DNA from: Ancylostoma caninum
Lineage: Eukaryota > Nematoda > Chromadorea > Rhabditida > Ancylostomatidae
NCBI GenBank assembly: GCA_037903475.1
Contig: JBAJFG010000564.1
Coordinates: 215,932-279,931, forward strand
Direction: 5' to 3'
DNA: 64,000 bases
The notes under the pieces are model-generated. The model had not been told where the DNA came from, searched no databases, and worked only from the letters and a program-made list of their open reading frames with translations. Position numbers and translations under genes: made by a program. Each line of letters opens with the position of its first letter. Position 1 is the stretch's first letter. This document shows, in pieces, positions 20,927 through 32,900 of the stretch.

Positions 20927-23900
20927 TTACAATAGCATGTAAGATATACCTCTTTTTCGCCCATATGTAACACCCATTCCTTTGGTAAAGCGATACAGCG
21001 TCATCCTCGACATAGGAAAGTTGGCGTACTCGTCACGCAGCAGTTTATGTAAGGCATTAATAGTCATATTTTCCTTTTTCAACTTCTCTCTAATGAAGTA
21101 CCCAACTATTTTGCCCCATTTCTCACCGTATTTCTGTAGCGTTGACTCATTTACTAACTCTCGATCTAATATCACTTTCTTTTTACTCCGTGGGAATAGT
21201 TCGTGCACGAATTCAGACCTCACTCCAAGACCCCTTACAGTAGCTTGCGAGACACCGCATGCCATGGCCGTCATTTCTACTGGTGAGTCGAGGATCGTTC
21301 TCTTACATGAGTCGCCAAGAAGTTTTTTGAGTTCCTCGAAGAACTGCCGCACTCTTCTGACAACAACCTTAGCCCTTATCCCTAGAGTGTCAGTAGTCGT
21401 TCCACAGACAATGTTGTACGTCCCCATTGATACAGTGAGTCTTTTTGTTGTTAACCTTCGTACGCCCTCGCACAGACGATTCTAAATTTTAGCAGCTGTT
21501 ACAATAATTGAAGAGAGATTAAGATAACGAAGAAAATCCACAAATACTTACTGGTGGTGGGAGAGATACAGTGGGGCAGAGAGTTATATCCACATTAGCA
21601 CGAGGAATGAACTGGAAAGTTAAAATCAACATTTAAAAAAAACCAAGAAAAAGCATACTTTTAGGATTCACTATTGTCCAGAAGGATTTAAGGAAAGAGA
21701 AAATATGTAAAAAGGAGAGTTAGAAGTGCTTTAAAATTTTGAAATAATGTATTTACAAGAACATTTGCAAATGTACTCACCAGGTACGGGTCTGTTTCAA
21801 CCCCATTCGCGGTCAGCTGTCGGAAAGCTACCGCCTGGAATAGAAGAACTGATTGGAAGATTAAAGTTCCCAATATAACAGTAGGATTCCGTAAAGAACC
21901 GGACGATGTCGAGGGAAAAATTACGATTCAGTAATAAACGTTGAAGAAAACATATCGAAACATAATAAACTTTCAGGAAAATGGAACGAGTTCGTGAATC
22001 ACTTACTTTGTCGAGAGGTAGTTTCACATCCGTAGTTTCCTCCTTGAAACGAACGGCACCCTGAAAAACGGCACCCCTTTTACACAGGTAGATAGTAACC
22101 ACAAAACGTCCAAGCTAAGAAGTGTTTTGTGGGACAATAGCAAACATCCAGGAAAACGAACCGAATTCGAGAAATCACTGACTTCGTCGACAGATAGTTC
22201 CACATTCGTAGTTTCCTCCTTGAAAAGGACGACAGACTGAAAACTACTCTTTTTGCACATTAAAATACATACAACAAAAATCCCGTGTTAAAAAAAAGTT
22301 CTTTGTAGAACATGCAGGAAAGTTACATTCCGGTTTCTCCCATACACTATCCAGCTGAACTATCGGACCGCAAACATTGTCAGACCAAGGCTATTGTGCA
22401 CTACCTGTGCTATTGTGCCCACAACCCTACCCAGAAAGGGATGTGCTTGAGCCGAAAAAGACTAACAACCAGTAAAGGACATTATTATCTTCCTGGTATA
22501 CACACTTAATTCAGGTTCTTTGGCTTGGAAGATGAGCACAAATTTAAATCAAAGGCCTAATTTCCAAACCCCTCATGATATGATCAGATTTTTGTGTGTT
22601 TCTGTAAATGTTGTCCAATCGAAAGAACAACAACTCACTTGTTCAAGTGGTGTGTTGGCGTCCATGATATCTTGGGCAGGAAGTGCCGCAGGCTGCAAAA
22701 AGTAATTCTATGGGTCATTGATACTTTCAACGTTCTGGACATTTCTACCAACAGTAGTGATTATCTCAATACCGTCGCGTATATTCATGATATCGCATGC
22801 AAAAAATCACTACGCTGCACATGTATAACGAAAAGAGTGGATTATCAAATACCTCCTCAGCTGACGCTTTTCTTTCCTCATCTGGCAGGAAGAGGACGTT
22901 CTGCAATACAAAATTAAACTAAAAGTAATATAAACAACAACTTGTTCAGTGACTACAACGGATCTTTTCCAGAATAAGCACTAAGCAGTCGCAGCGTCAC
23001 TTTTCCACTTCTCATTGATGATGGTTTCAAAAGGTTGCCTCTGGTTTCTATAACCATCTATAACCACATCCACACACATCGTAACCAGGATATAGTGCAC
23101 AAATTTTGCAAACTGAACGCATTTTTCGCGTCTTTGCATCACTACTTTGTATTGATTAGGCACAGGAGATTACAGTGGTCGAGGATCGCGCCACGCACTA
23201 CACCTCATGCAAGGTTTGACTCTGATTTTCTCGAACTCAAAACTTACATGTGGTGTATGGTGCACATGCACAAGTATGAGTGCTGTCACCGTTCTCGTAA
23301 TCATCTGCTTGCTATTCTAGTGTTTTTTTATACAGGAGGACATAGTTATTAAAATATTACAGAAGGAGAGAACGCCAGAAATAGTGTCGTATTTGGAAAG
23401 GTGGCGAGAAACGCAGATCACACGCACAAATACTCAACCACCGTCGTGTTCGGACTACACCCTGTCCAAATATGTTTTGGAGCGCGTGCGCGTGGGTACC
23501 GACTAGGGTGTTTCCTGTGACCCCAATGTGAGATATTGCTGCTTCTCCATTCACGGATTAGAAGTCCCGAGCTGTATCGGCACTCTTTTTGGTTATGAGC
23601 GAAAGTAGGAATGAAGCAATTATCCGAAAAAGTCCACACGAAATTAGAATATCTATGTGACGATAATAAATTCTTGAACACCAAGAGATTTTCAAGTCCC
23701 ACAGCAAAAGCATTGTTTTGCAGATATCCTAAAGATATTCGCAACTGCAAACACACTTCCATTCCATGTTCGTTACCAGATGAACTGCAGGCTGCAAAAG
23801 CGTCTGTTTCGTCTGGTAATGGTGAATCGTCCATGGGCATTTCTTCATCAAAGTTGTCATGTAGATAGGGATATAAGTGTTCTAAATTAATAAGAGCCTT

Positions 23901-24475
23901 AAAGAACTCTAAATGAGAAAGTTGTCAAACAAGTCCACTTACTATACAAGCGCTGCTCATGTTCACAGATTTTCGGCACCAAACGGTGAAGATAATGTTT
24001 CATAGGCGGAAGCTCTGACACATCTATTTCACCTGCTTTGTATCTCTTCTGCAACAGAAAAATGTCGTTTCTAGAACGCAAAGAGGAGGTTTACAAACTC
24101 ACCAGTTCCCTGATGTAGTCTCTGACCTTGACGGCCATCTTTCTCAATCTATCGTAAACTTGCACGGGTGTTCTTTTATATGGTCCCCGCGTTGAAAACT
24201 CCTCCGCCCATTTTTGATGGAATCCATCCTTGATTTTCTTCAAAGCAAATTTCGAAACTGAAAAAAGGGAGATGCCAGATAAATGAGAACTACCAGAATA
24301 TGAATTATGAAGACTTCAACGGGCAGGGATGTGAAGAATGATCACTTTTAGGGTTGTAGTTGCCATAATAGTCGTCGTAACTCTCCAAAAACCGTGCGGC
24401 CAGATAGCGATTTTCTTCATCGGAGAAGTGTATGACCGTAGTCGTCTTGTCCCTAAGTACGTTGCACCCAGCTTC
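20927..24475 (-). CDS. Copy C: N-terminal helical domain, microexon array, double-HTH exon
   Basis: Minus-strand exons with good borders: 24346-24475, 24103-24257 and 23943-24048 encode an N-terminal domain (VIHFSDEENRYLAARFLESY, FHQKWAEEFSTRGPYKRTPV, VYDRLRKMAVKVRDYIREL) that looks like a Myb/SANT- or MADF-type helical DNA-binding domain. An exon from about 23892 to about 23800 (HDNFDEEMPMDDSPLPDE) follows; its 3' border is unsure. Then come phase-0 microexons 22853-22900 (NVLFLPDEERK), 22639-22692 (PAALPAQDIMD), 22183-22236, 22007-22060 (two sister units, FKEETTNVELS and FKEETTDVKLP), 21781-21834 and 21552-21611. The final exon 20927-21481 (185 codons) is the double-HTH domain. The start codon exon is not identified. 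No DDE domain, so not an active transposase; a DNA-binding regulator derived from a transposase is the inference. Confidence 0.65.
22007..22236 (-). repeat. Duplicated microexon pair
   Basis: Exons 22183-22236 and 22007-22060, both 54 nt, share AAGGAGGAAACTAC(G)AATGTG-type sequence and their flanking intron starts (CGTAGTTTCCTCCTTGAAA on the plus strand appears twice). This is a recent tandem duplication of exon plus intron flank. Confidence 0.8.
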
Positions 24476-25041
24476 CTGAAAAAAAAACCTCTTATGAGGG
24501 CTTCAGTCTGAGTTACATGTTGTGATGTAAAGAAAATTATAGGGTGTGGCCAGTATACATATCCACTGCACTCTTTAGATCATGCATTACGCCTGGTACT
24601 GGGAAAACATCATGAATCAGGTCCAGTGGTGGAATAGGCGTGCGCTATCGTCTGCTATAGAAGACTTCATTAATTTTGGCAGCTTGCAATGCTTCAGATG
24701 TAGAAGATTTCCTCTCATTTATACCAGAAATTTATTTAAAAAATCGGTTCGACTATCTGAAAATAGAAGTAAGTCACGTAGCTCGAGCAATGCAATTACC
24801 AAGACGTCATTCAAAGCAGCAACTACCCAATTCCTTTGACAAATGTCGTGCTTTGAAGAGACGTGAAACTTCTCTTCAGTGGTAAACAGTGGACAACGCG
24901 ACATTTCAGTGAAATTGGGGCGCGGTTCCAGTTTGAATCCGCAACCCATGGACGTTCCTAGGTCCCCCCCCCCCCACCCACCCACTTGGCTAGAGTGATC
25001 GAGTCTGGCGTGAACAACACGTGTACAGTCCTTCTCAAAAA
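24476..25041. other. Upstream of copy C, no recognised feature
   Basis: The first exon of copy C should lie here or beyond, because 24475 is preceded by a TTTTTTTTCAG acceptor; I could not pick it. A C10 run near 24967 precedes a MITE. Confidence 0.35.
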
Positions 25042-25263
25042 TATAGTCTGTCCGAAACGATGAGTCCGCGCACGCATGCTGGGATCAAAAGATGGCCATG
25101 GTGGCCAGCACTCCACGTCATCATCTCTAATCTGCGTTTCACGTTCCATCATTATCTCCACAATGATTTCACTGTGACGTGGCAGCTAACAGCATACGTC
25201 CCATCCGCGCCGCCTCTGGATTCCCGCGTGCGCGGGCGGACTCGTCGTTTCGGACAGATTCTA
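25042..25263. mobile_element. Palindromic MITE, GAAACGACGAGTCCGC family, copy 2
   Basis: TATAGTCTGTCCGAAACGAT at the left; GGACTCGTCGTTTCGGACAG at the right. Interior blocks are shared with 17935-18165 and 44083-44323. Confidence 0.75.
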
Positions 25264-25940
25264 CATCGTAATTGTCATTGTTTTAATCGGACGATGATCC
25301 CCAGCTCCACATGGCGCCGTTGGCGCTTCATGTCTCGCGCAATGTTTGGGCTGATTGTGTTTCACGTTCCGCACACACGGTTCTTCTTTTTCCTCCATCG
25401 CTAACTCGCTCCAACGAGATCCTCTGTGAATAACGTGATCCTCCCCAGGTTTCAAACGTATCAACAGCCATGGCTGCCTTTTTGTCTGAATTTTTCTAGA
25501 ATAGGTCTACTCCAGAGTAAAGCAAAGAAGTAGCACTTTTCACATTTTACAGCTTCTCGTCTGCTTAAAGGCAGCACTCGAGGAAATCTTTGCGTTGAAG
25601 ATTTCGCGGTATATCGGGGTTTTTAGAGGCGATGAACTCATTGACAACGATGAAGTAGCGCGAAACACGTGAAAAACACAGGAAGTGATGGCGCTATTTC
25701 ATGTGTGTCCACAGCGCGGACGAGTGTTCCGTGATGGGTCCCGCCACGGAACCCTGCCAATGGTACGAATTTCATAAACACGCCCCGCTGAACCACACGC
25801 GCACACCCTGTCAACGGTGTTTGTTGGCGCGACGGAACCCTAATGTCCAGAGCGGCTGATGTGTCCACGGCTGTATCTTCGCAGGTAGACGGTCATTCGA
25901 GGTGTTCGACTTACTGTTGCGATTGTCCAGCGGCTGACTA

Positions 25941-26166
25941 TGTCGGGATGAAGCCCGGCCAACAACATTGCCAGTTGTTGCCCGGAGGCGGAGTCCTACC
26001 GAGTCAGTCGACCCCGCAGCTCTGGTGCCACCCGGCTGCCACTCCCAGCTGCGTTTCCCCTCCCCCTCTTTTGTATAACTTATATTAGACAATAAATATT
26101 ATATAAAGATATGTAGAACTCCCCGAACACTTCAGGAATGGGACCGTATACACCCATTACCTGACA
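25941..26166 (+). repeat. 5' LTR
   Basis: TG...CA ends, TATA-like TATAAAGATA and AATAAA near the 3' half. Near-identical to 30179-30405. Confidence 0.9.
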
Positions 26167-26180
26167 TGGAGATCCCGGGA
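26167..26180 (+). other. Primer-binding site
   Basis: TGGAGATCCCGGGA directly after the LTR; the priming tRNA was not identified. Confidence 0.6.
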
Positions 26181-26559
26181 AGATTTTTATTAGTATTCTT
26201 TTGCTAACGTTAGAAAAAAAAGACCCCCCTGGGAAAAATCAATACCCTGGCCCCGCCTTCGTCTTCTCTGCCCATCGACTCAACAACAAACGAAATGTGA
26301 GTGATTTTTTTTAAAACTAACCAATGATTGCAGTGCAGTGGCTAACTAAAAATGAAGATGTAAATAATGTAGAAATATTTTCATTCATATTTCCCATCTA
26401 AATGTTGATTTGTTAAAAAGTCCACGCGAACGAGTGCCAATAATAAATGAAAAAATCAAACTTTCACCCCACTTTTCTTTACTGTAGCGCTATATGGCAT
26501 TTTTTTAAGACCGCGAGTATTATTTCTATTTTTCTGAAATATGCGCGCGCCAAATTTCT

Positions 26560-26778
26560 AGCCGTGAATTTCTAAGCCGTAAGTTCTAGACGTGAATTTC
26601 TAAGCCGTAAGTTCTAGACGTGAATTTCTAAGCCGTAGTTTCTAGACGTGAATTTCTAAGCCGTAATTTCTAGACGTGAATTTCTAAGCAGTAATTTCTA
26701 GCCGTGAATTTCTAAGCCGAAGTTCTAGACGTGAATTTCTAAGCCGTAATATCTAGGCGTGATATCTAAGCCGTGAGT
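26560..26778. repeat. Minisatellite, units of about 26-28 bp
   Basis: About eight head-to-tail units of the form GTGAATTTCTAAGCCGTAA + TTCTAGAC with small changes. It lies inside the LTR element where gag-pol would be expected. Confidence 0.9.
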
Positions 26779-27389
26779 ACACACATTTTTTTTCTCAAGT
26801 TGTGCCTCAGTTTTTTCCCAAGTTTATATTCTTAAATTTCATTCATATTATTTGGACTCGTTCGCATTCGGCCGGCCTAAAATTTTTCGGTACCACCAAA
26901 ATATTACAACATGGCCCATCTCGACAAATGTTCAGATGCCAGCCAGCCAAAGCGGAAAACAACAATTAATATTGCTACAGCGGACTTAGGAACAGCCGCG
27001 ACTACAGCGCACAACAAGATTTGCGAAAGCTCATGACCTGAGATTAGTAACAGCCGCGACTATAGCGCGCACCAGGATTAGCGAAAGCTAGTGACCTGAG
27101 ATTAATTACCGTGCCTGTCTCAAGATTAAGCACATCGCCCAGGCGCGACCTCTCAAAGCAATAAATCAGACGTAGCGCACAACAACAGTACTTTACACCT
27201 AGGCAATGCGCCCCGCTAATCGCCTACGCATATTCAGTGACTTTATTGCTACTGCTGCACACTATCAATGAACAACTTTATATAACAGCAACAATTAACA
27301 GAGGAATGGTAAAAGGGCGAAATAAATTAAGCATAAACATCAACAGTAGGACAATGAACAAAACAAAAAACTCAACAATCGTGCGTCGC

Positions 27390-27844
27390 TCACAAAGGGA
27401 CTGCCACTCCTCTTTCAAGGAGCTCCACTCGAAACTCCTCCATATCGGCAAGTCCATTAAAACAAGCACTGCTCAGCAGGCTCCTCCGAATGGTGTCGAG
27501 TAACGAAAACGGCAACCTCCTCGCGTCGCCAAAGTTGGTAACCCTAAGGTCACCGAACTTCAGCTCGACTCCATCGCGGTCCCCAATCCAGCGGTCTTCA
27601 CGCCACTGATTGGGGAGCAGACGCCCGCGATAGTAATCGCCGTCCTCTGACGTCGCAAACGGTGAAATTTGTGGATGTAAAAATGCAAAGAAACAATAAT
27701 AATTTAATTCGCACATTTAATTTTTTTTCTTCTAAACAAAAAGGAATTGCAGTAGTTACCTGTTAGATGGCGAATAACACCATTTAGCGCCACAAGGATG
27801 GAGATCCTTATCTTGTCATCGGACTTCAGGACCACACCAGCCAT
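27390..27844 (-). CDS. Two-exon gene antisense inside the LTR element
   Basis: Exon 1 27760-27844 (MAGVVLKSDDKIRISILVAL..., donor CAG|GTAACT) joins exon 2 27390-27646 (acceptor GACGTCAG) in frame to give 113 residues ending RGVAVPL. I do not recognise the family. The second exon is hydrophilic with a Trp-rich start (NQWREDRWIGDRDG) and an amphipathic end (DARRLPFSLLDTIRRSLL, MEEFRVELLERG). The intron is about 113 bp. An acceptor-like GATTCTAG just before the ATG suggests an upstream or trans-spliced leader. Being antisense, the intron would survive retrotransposition of the sense RNA. It could be a captured host gene or an antisense gene of the element; a chance frame is the third option. Confidence 0.5.
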
Positions 27845-27949
27845 TTAACTTTCTAGAATCAAAAAAAATATTTCACGTCATCATACGACATTTTCTTACA
27901 TAAAAAAAGAAGAGAAAAACAGAGAGAATAAGATAACAAGCAAGAGTCC

Positions 27950-28200
27950 TCTTTAAAAAAAGAGCTACCGGCTAAGACAGCCAGTGCGAACAAGAATGGC
28001 TGCTGCTCTCGGATTAAGGCTGCTAGCCATAAAAACTTCGGGTCATCGCGCTCCGCCCCAACGGATTACAAAGTAAAGAACTGTGCAGCGATGTAATAAC
28101 CTAACAATATTTAGTATTATATGTATATTTTCGACATCTTGATCACCATTGGTTGATCCCGCCCTGAAAGTGTAACTTTAAAACGCCAAATTCTCCTCGC
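27950..28200. other. Unassigned internal part of the LTR element
   Basis: A minus frame (ERDDPKFLWLAALIREQQPFL) ends at a possible donor near 27963 and might be an upstream exon of the antisense gene, but its phase does not join the next exon's start. Confidence 0.25.
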
Positions 28201-28593
28201 CCCTCGCTGCCAGCCGTAGAGCATTCACTACTACTCTGGTGCTCCTACCAGCCGGCTGCTCTTCATTTCGCTCTCAACGCCTCCTCCCAACCAATCATCT
28301 CAACCTCCTCTCCCTCATCACCCCACCGCCTACTGTAGGCCGCGGACCAGCTGCTAGCTGTACCATCCAGCGCACCAATAGCGTCGCTGCAGCTACCGTA
28401 AACACGACCAACGACCACCAACAGCTAATCCATCCGAGCCGGACAATCAACTTCTCTCAGCCGCACTCTCAGGCAACAACTCAGACTTCAATAATCAGGT
28501 ACTCCTTCTTATTGAAGTCTACCTAATACTAACTTTTTAATATTCTTCTTCTAACTTTACAAAAAAAAACAAAATTTCAGAAAAAAAATTTCT

Positions 28594-29243
28594 CCCTCAA
28601 GAATAACACAAAATTGGTCCGACTTTCTCCAACCTATCGTTTTTGCCTATAACACCAGCATTAATGATACTACAGGATATAGCCCGTTTTTCGTCGCGTA
28701 TGGACGCCACCCCATCACTTGGTCGGATATCGTCCACCAACTTCCATCCAGATTGACTTTTGCTACAGAAAGCTTTGCTGATCAACTCACCGCTGCCTTG
28801 CAAACGACAATCATGGATGTTGGAAACCAAATCGCTAGGAAAACCGCAACATACAAATCAGGTTATGACTATCAGAACAAAGTGTATACAAAGGACGTTT
28901 CTTGTACTCAGATCTTGTACTTCTTCGTGACGATACCGTTCGTCCCAAATTCACACACCAGTGGAAAGGCCCTTTCGTTGTTAAAAGTGTTAGTCGACCA
29001 AATGCTACCATAGCAAATTTAATTGGCCGTACATCAACCCAAATTGTGCACATGAATAGACTCAAAATCTATTCACCTCGTTCCACATCGGCTAATGTTT
29101 CCATCCCAAATCAACCAAATAATACACCGTCGATTTCGGAAACATCAGAAGCTGAGGAACCAAATCTACGGCGTTCTCGCCGCATTCAGTTAAAACAACA
29201 AGCTTTCAGCTCATCACCACCAGCTCCAGCTCAGGAGAATTAA
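28594..29243 (+). pseudogene. Integrase C-terminal half of Ty3-type element
   Basis: One frame from about 28594 reads QNWSDFLQPIVFAYNTSIND, TTGYSPFFVAYGRHP, the conserved end of the integrase core. The frame changes near 28880-28905 and goes on with DLVLLRDDTVRPKFTHQWKG and IVHMNRLKIYSP, the C-terminal (GPF-type) domain, then an Arg/Ser-rich tail to the stop at 29243. The catalytic core with its D,D-35-E residues is missing, so the protein cannot integrate DNA. Confidence 0.8.
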
Positions 29244-30178
29244 TCACTATTCAAAAAAAAAACAAATTTTTTCACTTCAAGAATAGTTATCAATTCTCCT
29301 AGGTCAGTTTTAACTTTATGTTATTTCATGCCGCACCGCTGCGTAACAACTAATTACATTTCTTTGAGAAGGCAACTCAGAGAAATCCATCAAAAAGCAG
29401 CTTTAAAAAATTCACCATTGTTTTTTCTTTTGAATAAACGCCCTCATATTGAACGAAAACCAAGTGTGCAGTGCTCAGTTCAATATTTGATTGCTCCTTC
29501 TTTCACCAATGTGTAATTCATATACTGTGAACGCAGAAAATGCAAAGAAAATGTTATAAAAAACAATATTTTCTAAATATGTTTGTTCATTGAATTGCAA
29601 TATTTACCATACCATGATAATTCTCTGTACGTTATTTGCTTTCTATACGGTAGCAGTTTTTTTGACTGTTAGAATTATCAATGTTAACCGATTTCTTGTA
29701 CTACTATCACTGTATTTTTTTCCAATAGTAGCATGCTATTTCCCCCATCAATATCCAGTCACTGGATAAGATGTAATCGTATGCCACCTTCAATGTCATC
29801 CTCACCATCACCAGTTCGTCTGAACTGCCGGATTTTTATCCTATGATTTCGACACTCATCGTCCGTCATCAGTAATCGATGTATACCAATTCAACCGCTT
29901 CTCCATTCCACATCCATGTATGTACGACAGAGATCTTCTTCCTTTTACTTCCCAGCTCGAGGACGAGCTCTCTCTTCGCCCTGGGGTAGGTGAAGGTCGT
30001 AATTGGTCGTAGCTGCTAATCCAGCTCATCAGTTCACCGAATCCAATCCCTAGTTGTATCCAAGCCCAGCCAACGCCTCGTGAAGAACGATTTCTCGCCG
30101 CGTACAACTTCCACCGTTACGTCAACACCAACCGCGAACGTACAAGCTCGAGGACGAGCTTCTTCGAAGGAATGGAGA
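29244..30178. other. 3' internal region of the LTR element
   Basis: No supported gene. AGCTCGAGGACGAGCT occurs at 29953 and in related form at 30147, just before the polypurine-like stretch. Confidence 0.4.
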
Positions 30179-30405
30179 TGTCGGGATGAAGCCCGGCCAA
30201 CAACATTGCCAGTTGTTGCCCGGAGGCGGAGTCCTACCGAGTCAGTCGACCCCGCAGCTCTGGTGCCACCCGGCTGCCACTCCCAGCTGCGTTTCCCCCT
30301 CCCCCTCTTTTGTATAACTTATATTAGACAATAAATATTATATAAAGATATGTAGAATTCCCCGAATACTTCAGGAATGGGACCGTATACACCCATTACC
30401 TGACA
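30179..30405 (+). repeat. 3' LTR
   Basis: Near-identical to 25941-26166; one C-run indel and two C/T changes were seen. Confidence 0.9.
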
Positions 30406-30462
30406 ACTACATGGTAAGCGATTCATTTCAGAAGTGAAAATTTCCGTGAGTGCTGCCTTTAA

Positions 30463-31664
30463 ACATTCAGTGAGAGAGATGCTTATTGATTGCATAACTC
30501 TGATAATCTCTCGTAACTACGTGAAGATTCCTCGATCTCCCTATATTCTAGGCGTTTGAAGTAAGTAGCATCAGTGGACTTGAAGTCACTTAATCACTTG
30601 AAAGGTGTCACCACTTATGCTCATCAAGAAGATACCTAGAAAATCCAATGTTGAGGAGGACTTTCGGCCACAATCCTAGGTAAAATTCTCCGTTTTCCGT
30701 TCTCCGCCCATGTTTGGCCTTCCGTTTTCCGTTTTATGGGATTTAAAACTTTACTTCCGCACAGCCTGCTCGGAAAGCACGTAGCCGCGTCGTTCGCGGT
30801 GGAATCGCCTCCATAACAGCAAAACAATTTTTTCTTGATAGTTTTTCATCGTATTTGATATCAGCTACGAGGAGAATTAACCAACACAACGCTATCATAG
30901 GGAGAATTCGAGAATGAGTGGCTGGGTTGCGCGACGTGCTCCGCGAAAAATCCACCTTCAGTGAAGCTCGCTGTAGTCGCTGCGGGCTGGTTCATACTGG
31001 ATTGCCTGGTTCGAGACTTCATCATTCATTGTGTTCTTCTCACATTTCTGCTTCATAGGCAGTGTCACTCTAACTCTGAGTGGAAAATTTCGACGAGTGC
31101 TGCTTCAAGCATGCTGGCTTCACATTCATTAACGGTAATGCCGTCCCTTACCTTACTGGGGATTAGTCTAATCTACCTCGAAATCTATCTCGCTACCCCA
31201 TACAAGAAGCGAAAGCAAAAAAACTTGCCGGATCTAGAGTTGTCGGAGTCGTTTGCGCAGAATCTGGACTCGCTTGCTGTTCAGAACTAAGAAGAAGACG
31301 TCGCGCAATTGAGGACTGAAAAAGATACTAATTTAGTATTTCTAACACATACTTCTACGTGGCTTTCGAACTAAACCAAACATACAAAGTTCTTCGACGA
31401 CAATGGTGTCGGAGAATCCATCTCTTGTGGAGAAGTGTGCAACTACCCTGCCGCAAAATACCAACAATACACTAGTGGTATGAAACATGTGGTTCCAAAA
31501 ACACAAACACCGACATGGTTCTCCACGTGAAACAAAAACAGCCACAAAGACGAAATGCTGATGTTACAGCCTAGTAGGGCAGAACATCCTGAAAACCTCT
31601 ACTGCCCCGATCGTTATCTCTTCGCGTTGGTGGAAATCGGCATGGGGCATCCTAATGGGCTATA
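30463..31664. other. Diverged repeats, no gene
   Basis: 30750-30850 resembles 42350-42470 inverted (AAGCACGT..CGC..GGAA, TTTGATATCAGCTA), and 31230-31450 resembles 17040-17200. Coding was not found. Confidence 0.35.
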
Positions 31665-31678
31665 ATCTGTCTATATAA

Positions 31679-31785
<107 letters not shown>

Positions 31786-31810
31786 CCGAATAGAAATCGC
31801 GGAGCATTAA

Positions 31811-32232
31811 AGGCAGCACTCACGGAAATTTTTGTGTTGAAGATTCCGCGGTATATCGGGGTTTTTAGGGACGATGAACTCATTGATAACGATGATATAG
31901 CGTGAAACACGCGAAAAACACAGAAAAAGATGGCGGTATTTCATGTGTGCCCACAGCGCGGACGAGTGTTCCGTGATGGGTCCCGGCACGGAACCCTGTA
32001 AATGGTACGAATTTCATAGACACGCCCCCGCTGAACCACATGCACACACCCTGTCAAAGGCGTTAGTTGGCGCGAGGGAACCCTAATGGCCAGAGCGGCA
32101 TACGTGTCCACGGCAGTATCTTCGCAGGTAGGTGGCCATTCAAGGTGTTCAACTTACTGTTGCGATTGTCCAGCTGCCGGCTACTTGATAAGCGACTCAT
32201 TTCAGAAGTGAAAATTTCCGTGAGTGCTGCCT
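31811..32232. mobile_element. TTAA-flanked MITE, intact sister copy
   Basis: TTAA|AGGCAGCACTCACGG ... CCGTGAGTGCTGCCT|TTAA, 422 bp. It is the empty-site reference for the LTR insertion at 25941. Confidence 0.85.
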
Positions 32233-32900
32233 TTAACCAATCCGAACCAAATTTTGCAGGTAGACCCTCCACGGACCGGCGGAGGTTATAGGCTACTTTG
32301 CACCTGGGACTATCGATTAGTTTATCGATTATATCGATTTTATTGATTTTTCGCTCTTCTTGACCAGGGACTTGCGAGAACATGTCTATTGGGGTAACTC
32401 AGTACGCTGAACACGAACACGGCAACCATTTTGCGCCAAATTATCGATTTATTGATTTTTCTCTGTTCTATCATGGGGTGGTAAAGACATTGCGCTGAAC
32501 ACGAATATGACAACCGTTTTGACCGAAATATCGATTTATTGATTTTATTGATTTTTCGGCATTCTTGCATACGGTTTGGTGAGAACGTGCCTTCTGGGAT
32601 TTTCTGAAAAGCTGAACGTGGGTAAGGCAAGCATTTTAGAAGGATTTATTCACCAGTCAAGCAAGTTCACCCCATTTTTTGAGGGAGGGGGAAGGGTGAA
32701 GAAGGGTCACTTAAGCTGATCACCAAATGATGAACATTTTGAGAGGATTTTTTGGCTCAACAAGTGTTGACATTAGGTTCGAATTGCCGGGAGAAATGGA
32801 ACACCCGAGCGAAGCCGGGTACGGCAGCTAGCGGGTAATAGATGTTGACAAAACTTTGAGGATTCGTCGCTTAACTGTTAGCGCATGGCATGATGATTAG

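Larger units (their letters stand above)
25941..30405 (+). mobile_element. Non-autonomous Ty3-type LTR retrotransposon, recently inserted
   Basis: Direct repeats of about 226 bp (25941-26166, 30179-30405), both starting TGTCGGGATG and ending ACCTGACA, differ at about three places. ACTA flanks the insertion on both sides, and the sister element at 31811-32232 shows the empty site (CCGGCTACTTGATAAGCG against CGGCTG-ACTA|ACTA-CATGGTAAGCG). TGGAGATCCCGG follows the 5' LTR as primer-binding site; a purine-rich GAAGGAATGGAGA precedes the 3' LTR. Internally there is a tandem repeat, an antisense two-exon gene and only the C-terminal half of an integrase; no protease or RT was seen. It must have moved with enzymes from another copy. 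Confidence 0.85.
25569..30458. mobile_element. TTAA-flanked element, split by an LTR retrotransposon
   Basis: Left end TTAA + AGGCAGCACTC (TTAA at 25565-25568); right end GAGTGCTGCCT + TTAA (30459-30462). The uninterrupted 422 bp sister at 31811-32232 has the same ends and interior. TTAA target duplication is the piggyBac habit, though the TIR start is not the usual CCC. The LTR element 25941-30405 sits inside. Confidence 0.8.
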
